Assembly: GCA_963763475.1 (NCBI GenBank)
Contig: CAVXOR010000003.1
Coordinates: 434,001-498,000 of the forward strand
Length of the DNA: 64,000 bases
Source: AC-32 sp963763475
Lineage (GTDB): Bacteria > Actinomycetota > Thermoleophilia > Gaiellales > Gaiellaceae
Direction: 5' to 3'
Every line of letters starts with the position of its first letter. The stretch's first letter is position 1. A program made the translations under genes and the position numbers. Under the pieces are notes generated by a model, which was not told where the DNA came from, made no database searches, and was given only the letters and a program-made list of their open reading frames with translations. Below are positions 1-7,411 of the stretch, in pieces.

Positions 1-45
1 TCCGCCGAGGAGAGGAGAGACGAATGGGCCGCCCGCTCCGCCTGA
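1..45 (+). CDS. Possible 3' end of scpA (partial)
   Basis: The first frame is open from the window edge and ends at a TGA at 43-45, overlapping scpB by 22 bases. It would give the last 14 residues of an upstream protein. Because scpA normally precedes scpB and genes here commonly overlap, a ScpA tail is a reasonable guess. The residues are too few to recognise, so this rests on context only. Confidence 0.3.
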   Translation, partial: SAEERRDEWAARSA

Positions 46-626
46 TCACCGCGAGCCCGGTCGACCGGCTGGCGCGCACCGTCGAGGCGCTGCTGGTCGT
101 CGCCTCGCAGCCGTTGTCGGTCGAGGAGCTCGCCGAGGCCGCGAACGACGACTCCGAGCGCATCCAGACCGCACTGGGGCTGCTGGCCGAGCGCTACGCC
201 GAGGGCCGCAGCGGGATCGTGCTCGAGCACGTCGCCGGCGGCTGGGCCTTCCGCGCCTCGCGCGCGGCGGCCGAGGCCTGCGGGCGCCTGTTCGAGCGGC
301 CGGTCGAGCGCGGACTCTCCGCCGCGGCTCTGGAGACGCTCGCGATCGTCGCCTACCTCGGGCCGGTCAGCCGCCCGGAGATCGCTCGGATCCGTGGCGT
401 CGCGGCCGATTCGGTCGTCGCCGGCCTCGTCGAGCGCGGGCTGATCGCCGAGTCCGGCCGCGAGGAGGGCATCGGCGGGGCGGTTCGCTACCGGGCGACG
501 CCGCTGTTCGAGCGCGTCTTCGGGCTCGACTCGCTCTCGGCCCTGCCGCGCCTGGACGACCTCGGCGAGAGCACGAACGAGATCCGCGAGCGGCTCGAGT
601 CGGTCGCCGAGCGCCGCGGCGCCTGA
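24..626 (+). CDS. scpB: Segregation and condensation protein B
   Basis: ScpB is the kleisin-associated subunit that works with ScpA and Smc in chromosome condensation and segregation. The 200-residue protein has the expected two winged-helix domains: the first around residues 15-85 and the second around 95-165, with the typical ETLAIVAYLGPVSRPEIARIRG stretch near 105-125 (family hallmark A-I-x-A-Y-x-Q/G-P-x-x-R). Length is normal for the family. A purine-rich GAGGAGAGGAGAG run directly before the ATG serves as ribosome site. The partner smc lies far downstream at 39.5 kb and is itself unusual. Identification is secure from motif and length. Confidence 0.93.
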   Translation: MGRPLRLITASPVDRLARTVEALLVVASQPLSVEELAEAANDDSERIQTALGLLAERYAEGRSGIVLEHVAGGWAFRASRAAAEACGRLFERPVERGLSAAALETLAIVAYLGPVSRPEIARIRGVAADSVVAGLVERGLIAESGREEGIGGAVRYRATPLFERVFGLDSLSALPRLDDLGESTNEIRERLESVAERRGA

Positions 627-636
627 GCGCGGCTCC

Positions 637-667
637 AACAGTGACAGTCACAGTGACAGTCACTGTT
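637..667. repeat. 31-bp nested palindrome between convergent genes
   Basis: Outer arms AACAGTGAC (637-645) and GTCACTGTT (659-667) pair perfectly, and an inner GTCAC-A-GTGAC (647-657) forms a second palindrome. Read another way it is a 12-bp unit (ACAGTGACAGTC) repeated twice in tandem at 638-661. Only positions 646, 652 and 658 break the symmetry. It sits between the 3' ends of scpB and the GYD gene, so a bidirectional terminator or a protein-binding site are both possible. No T run follows on either strand. Confidence 0.7.
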
Positions 668-706
668 CGCCAGAAGTGTGCCGAGCGTGGGCCGAAAGCG
701 TGACGG

Positions 707-997
707 CTAGAGCCGTCTGACGATCGCCTCGGCCTCGTCGCGCGTGAATGCGCGCAAGGTCTCGGTGTGCTCGGCCCCGTGGCGCTGGAGCTTCATCAGG
801 ATCTCTGCGGCCGTGTCGTCGTCGGGCGCTTCGAAGATCTCGACCACGTCGTAGCGGCCGAGCGTCACGTAGACGCCGATCAGCTTTCCGCCGGCCTCCT
901 CGACGATTCGCTCGCCCTCCTCGACGCGTTCCCGCCAGGCGGGCAGGCCGGCGACGCCCTTCGAGGTCCAGCGCATCAGCGAGACGTAGTGCGGCAC
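707..997 (-). CDS. GYD-domain protein
   Basis: The product is a 96-residue protein with the GYD family pattern: an N-terminal beta strand (HYVSLMRWT), a helix with paired Glu/Arg residues, then GGKLIGVYVTLGRYDVVEIFEAPDD, which holds the G-R-Y-D motif that names the family. GYD proteins are small ferredoxin-like folds of unknown function. I place the start at GTG 997, where the homologous part begins; the frame is open further upstream, but that part overlaps rluB. The start lies 21 bases from the divergent rluB start, so its promoter must lie inside the rluB coding region. Function is unknown. Confidence 0.85.
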   Translation of the reverse strand: MPHYVSLMRWTSKGVAGLPAWRERVEEGERIVEEAGGKLIGVYVTLGRYDVVEIFEAPDDDTAAEILMKLQRHGAEHTETLRAFTRDEAEAIVRRL

Positions 998-1005
998 GGC
1001 CTCTC

Positions 1006-1011
1006 GATAAT
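1006..1011 (+). promoter_or_regulatory. -10 box (GATAAT) of rluB
   Basis: GATAAT ends 7 bases before ATG 1019. That spacing would place transcription start at or next to the start codon, as for many genes in this window. It favours ATG 1019 over ATG 1010, which overlaps the box. No good -35 is visible. Confidence 0.45.
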
Positions 1012-1018
1012 GGCGCAA

Positions 1019-1723
1019 ATGCGCCTCAACGCCTACCTCGCGCGAGCCGGGGTCGCCTCGCGGCGCCGCTCGGACGAGCTGATCAAGGCCGGCCGCGTGA
1101 CCGTCAACGGCAAGCCGGGTCAGCTGAACACCTTCGTTCAGAGCCGCGACCGGGTCGAGCTCGACGGCGAACCGGTGGAGCTGCAGCCCCTGACGTACGT
1201 CCTGCTGCACAAGCCGGCAGGCGCCGTCACGACCGCGAGCGACCCGCAGGGCCGGCGTACGGTCGTCGAGCTCGTCGACCATCCGGCCCGCGTGATGCCC
1301 GTCGGCCGGCTCGACGCCGACACGACTGGCGCCCTGTTGCTGACGAACGACGGCGAGCTGGCGCACCGCCTCGCCCACCCGCGCTACGAGGTCGAAAAGG
1401 TCTACGAGGCCGAGGTCGAGGGCGACCCCTCCGACGACGCGCTGGAGCGCCTGTGCCAGGGGATCGACCTGGACGACGGCCAGACGAGTCCCGCGCGGGC
1501 CCGACGCCTGGCCCCGGGCCGCGTCGAGCTCGCCATCCACGAAGGCCGCAAGCACCAGGTCAAGCGGATGCTGGCGGCCGTCGGGCACCCGGTCACGCAT
1601 CTGCATCGCAGCCGCTATGCGGGACTGACGCTCGAAGGGCTCGAGCCCGGCCGGTGGCGCGAGCTCGAGCCCTCCGAAGTAGCGCGGCTTAGGTCGACGC
1701 CGCCATCGCCTCGGCCTGGATGA
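1019..1723 (+). CDS. rluB: RluB/RsuA-family pseudouridine synthase
   Basis: The enzyme should isomerise a uridine to pseudouridine in rRNA (RluB acts on 23S rRNA; RsuA on 16S). Residues 1-60 form an S4 RNA-binding domain (RLNAYLARAGVASRRRSDELI). The catalytic domain follows, with the family motif PVGRLDADTTGALLLTNDG holding the catalytic Asp, and the C-terminal EGRKHQVKRML motif. At 234 residues it is normal for the family. In Actinobacteria this gene usually follows scpB, as here, and is commonly called rluB; RsuA cannot be excluded by sequence alone. The 3' end overlaps the convergent phosphatase gene by 35 bases. Confidence 0.9.
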   Translation: MRLNAYLARAGVASRRRSDELIKAGRVTVNGKPGQLNTFVQSRDRVELDGEPVELQPLTYVLLHKPAGAVTTASDPQGRRTVVELVDHPARVMPVGRLDADTTGALLLTNDGELAHRLAHPRYEVEKVYEAEVEGDPSDDALERLCQGIDLDDGQTSPARARRLAPGRVELAIHEGRKHQVKRMLAAVGHPVTHLHRSRYAGLTLEGLEPGRWRELEPSEVARLRSTPPSPRPG

Positions 1724-3977
1724 TCAGGGCGTTCGCCTGCGAGATCCAGGAGTGCGCCTGGGTCTCGTTGAAGTGAGCGCCGCCCAACATCGTCGAGTCG
1801 AGAGCGTTCTTGATCGAAGTTGCCAGCGCGTCGCGCGAAGTGGTGAGCGTCGCGATCTGGTCCTCGATCGAGTTGTAGCGGCTGTCGTCCGAAGCACTGC
1901 CACTCTTGATCGCGCGCGTCGAGGCCTGCAGCGTGCTCATCGCGAAGGCGCCGAAGGGCGCATTCAGCTGCTTGTACGCGGCTCGTAGCGCGTTGTAGGT
2001 GTCGAGGTGATGCCGCACGGAGTGGGGCAGCCTCGAGCGGTCAAGCACATCCGCGAAGACGGCGCCGTCGTGCACGTACGTGTCGTCGAGTCCGACGAGC
2101 GAGAGCATCGTCGGCCGCGTGTCGGTGTGATCCGCCCACGTGGTCGAGTCGTCAGCCGAGTTCTTGACGCCGGGGCCGACCATTCCCAACCACGTCGTGC
2201 CGATCTCCGGCTGGATGCCACCGTGGTTCCACGCGAACGTGCTGGTCGGCGGAGTCGTCGGCACCGTGATGCAGGACGGTGTCGTCCCGCCTTCGTCACA
2301 CGCCGCCGAGCTCGCGAACAGGAAGTAGTCCGGAAGCGCGAACATCGTCAGGTTGGGCGTCCGCTGCGGATCTGCGGTGACCATGTGGAGCGTCTTCTCC
2401 TCCACCTGGTCGGCGAGCGCCGCCGTGATGTTCTCGTTGATGTTGGTGTACGGGTTCGTCGCCCGCAGGGCTCCGACGCCCCGGCCGAACGCACGCGCCG
2501 TGGCGGAGGTGCGCGCCGGGTTGCCGTTCAGGTACACCGTCGGCGCCATGTCGGAGTGGATCGTGAACGGGGTCGTGATCCCTTGCTGGGTCTTGAGGAG
2601 GCCCTGCAGGTTGCCGTTGACCTCGCCCCTGAGGCTGTAGTTGCAAGGGACGGTGACTCCGTCGCAGCCCGCCGGCGTCGGAATGGAGCCGGCGAAGTGG
2701 TCGCCCTCCTCGACGTTGAACACGAACAGCGTGTTCTTCTTGGTGATGCCGTCGCTCGCCAGCCGGTTGAAGAACTGGTCGAACGCGACGTCGTAGTTGT
2801 GCAGCTGCTGGACGTAGTCGGCCTCGCCCGGGCCGCGCGTGGCGTGGATCTCACCAGCTACGCCGTGCTGGTCGTGGGCGTCGGAGATATAGCCGAACGT
2901 GACCGGGATGCCCGACTCTTGCATCTGCGCGACGTACGACAGCGTGGTCGAGGCGAACAGGCCGTCGAAGCCCGGGAAGCCCGGCTGGTCGAACTGGTCG
3001 GTGATCTTGGTGCCGTCGAGCTTCTTCAGCGCTAGCTGACCGTTGGCCGTCGCGTTCGTGCAGTTCGACGGGTTGGCGGGGCAGATCGCCGGGTTGATGT
3101 ACTTCCCGCCGAAGATCCCCTGGTAGCCGGAGTAGCCGCCCGGCTCGTCGGGGAGCTGGTCCACCTTCGCGTTCGGGTTGTCGTGGCAGATGCTCTTCTT
3201 GTTCTGCGCACAATGGATCGCGAGCCCGATGAAGTCGGTCTGCGCGAGGCTGCGCGCCGCGGTCCCGGGGGCCGCCGCGTTCGACGCTGCGGCCTCGTTC
3301 CATTCGGGCGAGCCGCTGCCGAATACCTTCGTCATGTCACCGGCGGGGCCGGTGCCCGTGTTCTCGAGCACTACGTTGGCGAGCGCCGTTGCGCCCCAGT
3401 CGCAGCCTGCCCGGGTGTACGGGACCCACGGGGCCGGCGCGTTCTTCGGCGAGCCGCTGTCCCCGTTGACCATGTTGTAGTTCGCGTCAAATGGCGGGTT
3501 GTTGACGTCGTCCGTCAGGTCGGTCCAGTACTTGAACGAGCTAGACGAGAGCGTCGTGCCCGAGCCGTCGTTCTTGAAGTAGCGGTACGAGTTCGAGACC
3601 GCCTGGCCGTGCCGGTCGGAATAGACGCCGGTCAGGCTGGTGAGGATCCCGTTGGCGGTATGCGAGATCAGCACCGTGTGGTCGTTGGTCAGCAGCGTGC
3701 CGTTGCCGCGGATGAAGTTCAGCAGGTGCGGCATCTGCTCGAGGTCGGACGGGACGTTCGGGTTGTCCCGCAGGAAATGCACGTTGTCGAAGATCAGATA
3801 GACGACGTGCTTGACGTTGTGCCGTAGCCCGCAGTTCGTCGGACCCGGCGGCTTGGCGTGCGCGATGGCCCGCTTCGACTCGCTCCGGTTGGTGGTCGCA
3901 GTCGCCCCGACGACGGCCGCGGCGGAAATCCCGACCACGGCAAGCACGACTGCGAGGGTTCTCGCTCTCCCCTTCAT
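1689..3977 (-). CDS. Secreted alkaline-phosphatase-superfamily protein
   Basis: This 762-residue protein starts with a clear signal peptide (MKGRARTLAVVLAVVGISAAAVVGA). Features of the alkaline phosphatase / phosphodiesterase superfamily follow: VVYLIFDNVHF (a metal-site Asp), ISHTANGILTSLTGVYSDRHG (the usual place of the Thr/Ser nucleophile), NVEEGDHFAGS (Asp and His ligands) and WNHGGIQPEIGTTWLGMVGPGV (the last His). Around 100 C-terminal residues look helical and could be a separate domain. Substrate is not evident; phosphoester hydrolysis outside the cell is inferred from the fold. It has its own promoter (4015-4044) and a good ribosome site (GGAGGG) just before ATG 3977. Confidence 0.75.
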   Translation of the reverse strand: MKGRARTLAVVLAVVGISAAAVVGATATTNRSESKRAIAHAKPPGPTNCGLRHNVKHVVYLIFDNVHFLRDNPNVPSDLEQMPHLLNFIRGNGTLLTNDHTVLISHTANGILTSLTGVYSDRHGQAVSNSYRYFKNDGSGTTLSSSSFKYWTDLTDDVNNPPFDANYNMVNGDSGSPKNAPAPWVPYTRAGCDWGATALANVVLENTGTGPAGDMTKVFGSGSPEWNEAAASNAAAPGTAARSLAQTDFIGLAIHCAQNKKSICHDNPNAKVDQLPDEPGGYSGYQGIFGGKYINPAICPANPSNCTNATANGQLALKKLDGTKITDQFDQPGFPGFDGLFASTTLSYVAQMQESGIPVTFGYISDAHDQHGVAGEIHATRGPGEADYVQQLHNYDVAFDQFFNRLASDGITKKNTLFVFNVEEGDHFAGSIPTPAGCDGVTVPCNYSLRGEVNGNLQGLLKTQQGITTPFTIHSDMAPTVYLNGNPARTSATARAFGRGVGALRATNPYTNINENITAALADQVEEKTLHMVTADPQRTPNLTMFALPDYFLFASSAACDEGGTTPSCITVPTTPPTSTFAWNHGGIQPEIGTTWLGMVGPGVKNSADDSTTWADHTDTRPTMLSLVGLDDTYVHDGAVFADVLDRSRLPHSVRHHLDTYNALRAAYKQLNAPFGAFAMSTLQASTRAIKSGSASDDSRYNSIEDQIATLTTSRDALATSIKNALDSTMLGGAHFNETQAHSWISQANALIIQAEAMAAST

Positions 3978-4014
3978 CGATCCCTCCCTGGGTGGATTCG
4001 CTCCTCCGGGCGCG

Positions 4015-4044
4015 AACCTAAACGACCTGGCCTCCGGCGTCCAA
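4015..4044 (-). promoter_or_regulatory. Promoter of the secreted phosphatase gene
   Basis: On the minus strand TTGGAC (4044-4039) is followed after 18 bases by TAGGTT (4020-4015), a good housekeeping-sigma promoter. Transcription would start near 4008, leaving a leader of about 30 bases with a GGAGGG ribosome site. So the gene need not depend on read-through from trpS. Confidence 0.6.
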
Positions 4045-4050
4045 TGGCGG

Positions 4051-5061
4051 TCACCGCCTCGAAACCTGGTGAGATGCTAGGGGCGAACGAAGCCCATCCG
4101 CTCGTACATGCGCCCCGAGCGTAGGCGCCGACTCTGCGCTCGCCTTCTCGGCGCCGCGGGCGAGCATGGCACGGAGCTCCGGTTCGTCGGCCCGGAGCGC
4201 CTCGTAGCGCTCCTGGATCGGCACGAATAGCTCGACGACCGCGTCGGCCACCTCCTGCTTGAACTTCCCGTAGCCCTGGCCGTCGTAGCGGGACTCGATC
4301 TCGGGGATCGAGTCGCCGGTGGCGACGGACATGATCTCGATCAGGTTCGAGATGCCCGCCTTCTGCTCGGGATCGTGCCGCACGTCGGTGCCGGAGTCGG
4401 TGACGGCGGTCTTGAACTTCTTCCGCATCGTGTCCGGGGGGTCGATGAGGCGCACGACGCCTTGCGGCGCGCCGCGGGTGGTCGACATCAGCCGCTCGGG
4501 CTCCTGCAGGTTCTTGATCCGCGCGCCCTCCTCGGGGATGGCCACCTCGGGCACGACGAACGTCTCGCCGAAGCGCTGGTTGAAGCGCTCCGCGACGTCG
4601 CGGGTCAGCTCGACGTGCTGGCGCTGGTCGTCGCCGATCGGGACGAGGTCGGTCTGGTAGAGCAGGATGTCGCCGGCCATCAGCACCGGGTAGGTGAAGA
4701 GGCCGGCCGAGACGAAGTCCTGCTCGGCCGCGCGATCCTTGAACTGGGTCATCCGGCGCAACTCGCCGAAGCTCGTGACCGCGCTCAGCAGCCAGGCCGC
4801 CTCCGGGTGGGCGGTGACGTGGCTCTGGACGAAGACCGTCGAGCGGTCGGGGTCGAGGCCGGTGGCGAACAGCATCGCCGCGAGGTCGAGCGTCGCGTCG
4901 CGCAGCTCCTGCGGCTCGAACGGGGTCGTGATCGAGTGCAGGTCGACGATGCAGAAGAAGGCCTCGCCCTGCTCCTGGGTGGCCGCGTACTGGCGGAAGC
5001 CGCCGGAGTAGTTGCCGAGCGTCTTCGCGCCCGAGGCCCTGATCCCGCTGAAGATCCGCAT
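4051..5061 (-). CDS. trpS: Tryptophan--tRNA ligase, 3' end apparently frameshifted
   Basis: Class I TrpRS charges tRNA-Trp. The N-terminus has the HIGH-type motif as TLGN (residues 14-17), and MAGDILLYQTDLVPIGDDQRQHVELTRD is the tryptophan-site block. KMSKS appears as LMSTT (191-195), lacking both lysines. In the called frame the protein is 336 residues and ends in an unrelated Arg/Ser-rich tail. One base out of frame, just after the CCCC run at 4113-4116, the sequence encodes MYERMGFVRP and a TAG at 4077-4079, the ending expected of a TrpRS; removing one base gives 327 residues, a typical length. Either the gene is frameshifted or the sequence has one extra base. The start is 34 bases from the divergent aroF. 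Confidence 0.92.
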   Translation of the reverse strand: MRIFSGIRASGAKTLGNYSGGFRQYAATQEQGEAFFCIVDLHSITTPFEPQELRDATLDLAAMLFATGLDPDRSTVFVQSHVTAHPEAAWLLSAVTSFGELRRMTQFKDRAAEQDFVSAGLFTYPVLMAGDILLYQTDLVPIGDDQRQHVELTRDVAERFNQRFGETFVVPEVAIPEEGARIKNLQEPERLMSTTRGAPQGVVRLIDPPDTMRKKFKTAVTDSGTDVRHDPEQKAGISNLIEIMSVATGDSIPEIESRYDGQGYGKFKQEVADAVVELFVPIQERYEALRADEPELRAMLARGAEKASAESAPTLGAHVRADGLRSPLASHQVSRR

Positions 5062-5080
5062 CTGCGCTCAGTATCGCAAC

Positions 5081-5086
5081 TACCTT
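5081..5086 (+). promoter_or_regulatory. -10 box (TACCTT) of aroF
   Basis: TACCTT lies 9 bases before the aroF ATG in the 34-bp gap between divergent trpS and aroF. The spacing suggests a leaderless aroF transcript. No convincing -35 is seen. Confidence 0.4.
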
Positions 5087-5095
5087 TAGCTGCTC

Positions 5096-6136
5096 ATGGC
5101 GACGAACGGCTCACCGGAACTGCTGATCGTGATGGGCGCGAGCGCGACGCCCGACCAGACCGAGCACGTGCTCGCCCGGCTGCAGGAGGCCGGAGTGGAC
5201 GCGCGCGTCACGCGCGGGCGCGAGTCGACCGTGATCGGCGCAATCGGTGAGCGCGAGCTGCTCGCGACGCTGCCGCTCGAGGGCTACCCGGGGGTCGAGC
5301 AGGTGCTGCCGATCCTGAAGCCGTACAAGCTCGTCTCGCGCGAGGTCTCGCCCGACCCGACCGTGATCGACGTCGAGGGCCGGCGCGTCGGCGACCAGTT
5401 CTTCGGCCTGATCGCCGGGCCGTGCACGGTCGAGTACCGCGAGCAGACGCTCGAGACCGCGCGGGCGGTCAACGAGGCCGGCGCGACGTGGCTGCGCGGC
5501 GGCGCCTTCAAGCCGCGAACGTCGCCGTACACCTTCCAGGGGCTCGGCGAGGACGCGCTGACGATCCTGCGCGAGGCGCGCGAGGAGACCGGATTGCCGG
5601 TCGTCACGGAGCTGATGGACCCGCGCCACGTCGAGGCGGTGCTGGACGCGGCCGACGTGATCCAGATCGGCGCGCGCAACATGCAGAACTTCATGCTCCT
5701 GGCCGAGGTCGGGCGCGCCGACAAGCCGGTGCTGCTGAAGCGCGGGCCGTCGGCATCGGTCGAGGAGCTGCTGATGGCCGCCGAGTACGTCGCGCGCGAG
5801 GGGAACGAGCGGATCGTGCTCTGCGAGCGCGGGATCAAGACCTTCGAGCGGACGACGCGCTACACGCTCGACCTCGGCTCGGTTGCCGTGCTGAAGCACG
5901 AGACGCACCTGCCGGTGATCGTCGACCCGTCCCACGCGGCGGGCCGGCGCGACCTGGTGCTGCCGCTGGCCCGGGCGGCCGCAGCGGTGGGCGCGGACGG
6001 GATCATCGTCGAGTCGCACCCGTCGCCGGAGGAGGCGCTCTGCGACGGGCCGCAGCAGATCCCGACGAGCGAGTTCGGCGAGTTCGCCCGCGAGGTGCGC
6101 TCGGTGGTCGAGCTGCTCGGCAAGCAGATCGGCTGA
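5096..6136 (+). CDS. aroF: 3-deoxy-7-phosphoheptulonate synthase (AroF/AroA-beta type)
   Basis: DAHP synthase joins phosphoenolpyruvate and erythrose 4-phosphate in the first step of the shikimate pathway. Residues 1-75 form the ferredoxin-like N-terminal domain of the I-beta type, which in relatives serves feedback control. The barrel follows with GLIAGPCTVEYREQTLETA, LRGGAFKPRTSPYTFQG, QIGARNMQNF, VLLKRGPSASVEELLMAAEY and PVIVDPSHAAGRRD, the conserved substrate and metal blocks. The 346-residue length suits this type. Next come tyrA and aroA, so the three form an aromatic amino acid cluster. Confidence 0.95.
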   Translation: MATNGSPELLIVMGASATPDQTEHVLARLQEAGVDARVTRGRESTVIGAIGERELLATLPLEGYPGVEQVLPILKPYKLVSREVSPDPTVIDVEGRRVGDQFFGLIAGPCTVEYREQTLETARAVNEAGATWLRGGAFKPRTSPYTFQGLGEDALTILREAREETGLPVVTELMDPRHVEAVLDAADVIQIGARNMQNFMLLAEVGRADKPVLLKRGPSASVEELLMAAEYVAREGNERIVLCERGIKTFERTTRYTLDLGSVAVLKHETHLPVIVDPSHAAGRRDLVLPLARAAAAVGADGIIVESHPSPEEALCDGPQQIPTSEFGEFAREVRSVVELLGKQIG

Positions 6137-6199
6137 GACCGGCCGTCTTTCGGGCCGCGGCGGCTGGGGACGAACCGCCACACCTTCGGCACCAAGCCG
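6137..6199 (+). terminator. Hairpins after aroF (possible terminator)
   Basis: The 183-bp gap between aroF and tyrA is the longest in the window. Its first part holds three short hairpins: CGGCC/GGCCG (6140-6157), GGCGG/CCGCC (6159-6179) and CGGC/GCCG (6187-6199). No T run follows. The last hairpin resembles one downstream of ribH (24907-24926), both reading TCGGCACC..AAGCCGTG. A factor-dependent or hairpin-only terminator is plausible but unproven. Confidence 0.35.
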
Positions 6200-6244
6200 T
6201 GACAGACACGTCATACCTGCCCGGCTAGCCTGGGCTGATTCCCC

Positions 6245-6268
6245 GGGTGGGTGGGGGTTGGGGATGGG
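6245..6268 (+). other. G-quadruplex-type G-run upstream of tyrA
   Basis: Five runs of three or more G are separated by one or two bases (6245-6247, 6249-6251, 6253-6257, 6260-6263, 6266-6268). This meets the usual rule for a stable intramolecular G-quadruplex on the coding strand, 51 bases before the tyrA start. It could matter in DNA, or in RNA if transcription crosses it. Confidence 0.6.
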
Positions 6269-6307
6269 ACCCGCCTGTGACCGCCTGCCCGCGCCGGCTC
6301 GCCCGGT

Positions 6308-6313
6308 TAGCCT
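6308..6313 (+). promoter_or_regulatory. -10 box (TAGCCT) of tyrA
   Basis: TAGCCT ends 6 bases before ATG 6320. A transcript started here would have almost no leader and would exclude the G-rich run upstream. Confidence 0.4.
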
Positions 6314-6319
6314 GGCTGC

Positions 6320-7411
6320 ATGGAGATCAAGCGGCTGGGAATCGTCGGCACGGGGCTGATCGGCGCGTCCGTCGGGCTTGCGGCGAAGCGAGCCGGGGTA
6401 GCGCACGTCGCCGGCTGCGACTTCTCCGAGGAGACGCTCGCGACAGCCCGCGAGCGGGGCGCGATCGACGAGCCCCGCAGCAGCCCGGACGAGCTGGCCG
6501 ACGCCGACCTGATCGTCGTCGCCGTCCCGGTGACAGCGCTCCAGCCGGTCCTGCAGAGCTTGCTCGACGGTGCGGCCCAACCGACGATCACCGACGTCGG
6601 CTCGACGAAGTCCAACGTCTCGGGCGCGCTCGGCGACCCGCGCTTCGTCGGCGGCCACCCGGTCACCGGCTCCGAGGCCCACGGCCCCGCGCACGCGACC
6701 GCCGACCTGTTCGACGGCGCGACCTGGTTCCTGACGCCATCGAGCGCGACCGAGCCGGCGCGCTACCGGCTCGTGCACGGCTTCGTATCCTCGCTCGGCG
6801 CAACGCCGGTCGCGATCGACCCGCAGGCGCACGACCGCCTCGTCGCGCTCACGAGCCACCTCCCGCACGCGCTCGCCAACCTGCTCGTCAACCAGGCCGG
6901 TGCGACGCGCGTCGAGGGCCACGAGCCGCTCGCGGCTGCCGGCGGCTCGCTGCGCGACATGACCCGCGTCGCCGGGGCGAACCCCCGCATCTGGATCGAC
7001 ATCTTCCTCGAGAACAGCGGCGCGATCCGAGAGTCGCTGGCCGAGCACCGCCGCCGGATCGAGCAGCTCGAGACCGCGCTCGAAGCGGGCGACGGAGGCT
7101 TCATCGCACGGTGGATCGGCGAGGCCTCGGACAATCGCCGCCGCATGCTCGAAGGCGCCTTCCCCGACCCCGGCGACCTGCACCAGTTGCGCGTCCACGT
7201 GCCCGACCGGCCGGGCGTGCTCGCCGGGATCACCCAGGCGCTCGGCGCGCAGCGGATCAACATCGAGGACTTCGAGCTGCACCACGTCTCGCCGGAGCGC
7301 GGCGGCACGCTGACCCTGCTCGTCACGGGGGAGGCCGAGGCAGAGCGTGCGGCCGCGGTGCTCGAGTCGCAGGGTTACGGCGTCGTCGTCTCGCCGGTCC
7401 TGGCGGAATGA
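6320..7411 (+). CDS. tyrA: Prephenate dehydrogenase with ACT domain
   Basis: TyrA oxidises prephenate to 4-hydroxyphenylpyruvate using NAD(P), on the way to tyrosine. The protein has 363 residues. The N-terminal Rossmann fold shows GIVGTGLIGASVG, and the middle has GGHPVTGSEAHGP and LTSHLPHALA, the prephenate-site histidines. From about residue 290 comes an ACT domain (LRVHVPDRPGVLAGITQALGA) that probably senses tyrosine or phenylalanine. The stop overlaps the aroA start as ATGA, indicating translational coupling. Confidence 0.94.
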   Translation: MEIKRLGIVGTGLIGASVGLAAKRAGVAHVAGCDFSEETLATARERGAIDEPRSSPDELADADLIVVAVPVTALQPVLQSLLDGAAQPTITDVGSTKSNVSGALGDPRFVGGHPVTGSEAHGPAHATADLFDGATWFLTPSSATEPARYRLVHGFVSSLGATPVAIDPQAHDRLVALTSHLPHALANLLVNQAGATRVEGHEPLAAAGGSLRDMTRVAGANPRIWIDIFLENSGAIRESLAEHRRRIEQLETALEAGDGGFIARWIGEASDNRRRMLEGAFPDPGDLHQLRVHVPDRPGVLAGITQALGAQRINIEDFELHHVSPERGGTLTLLVTGEAEAERAAAVLESQGYGVVVSPVLAE

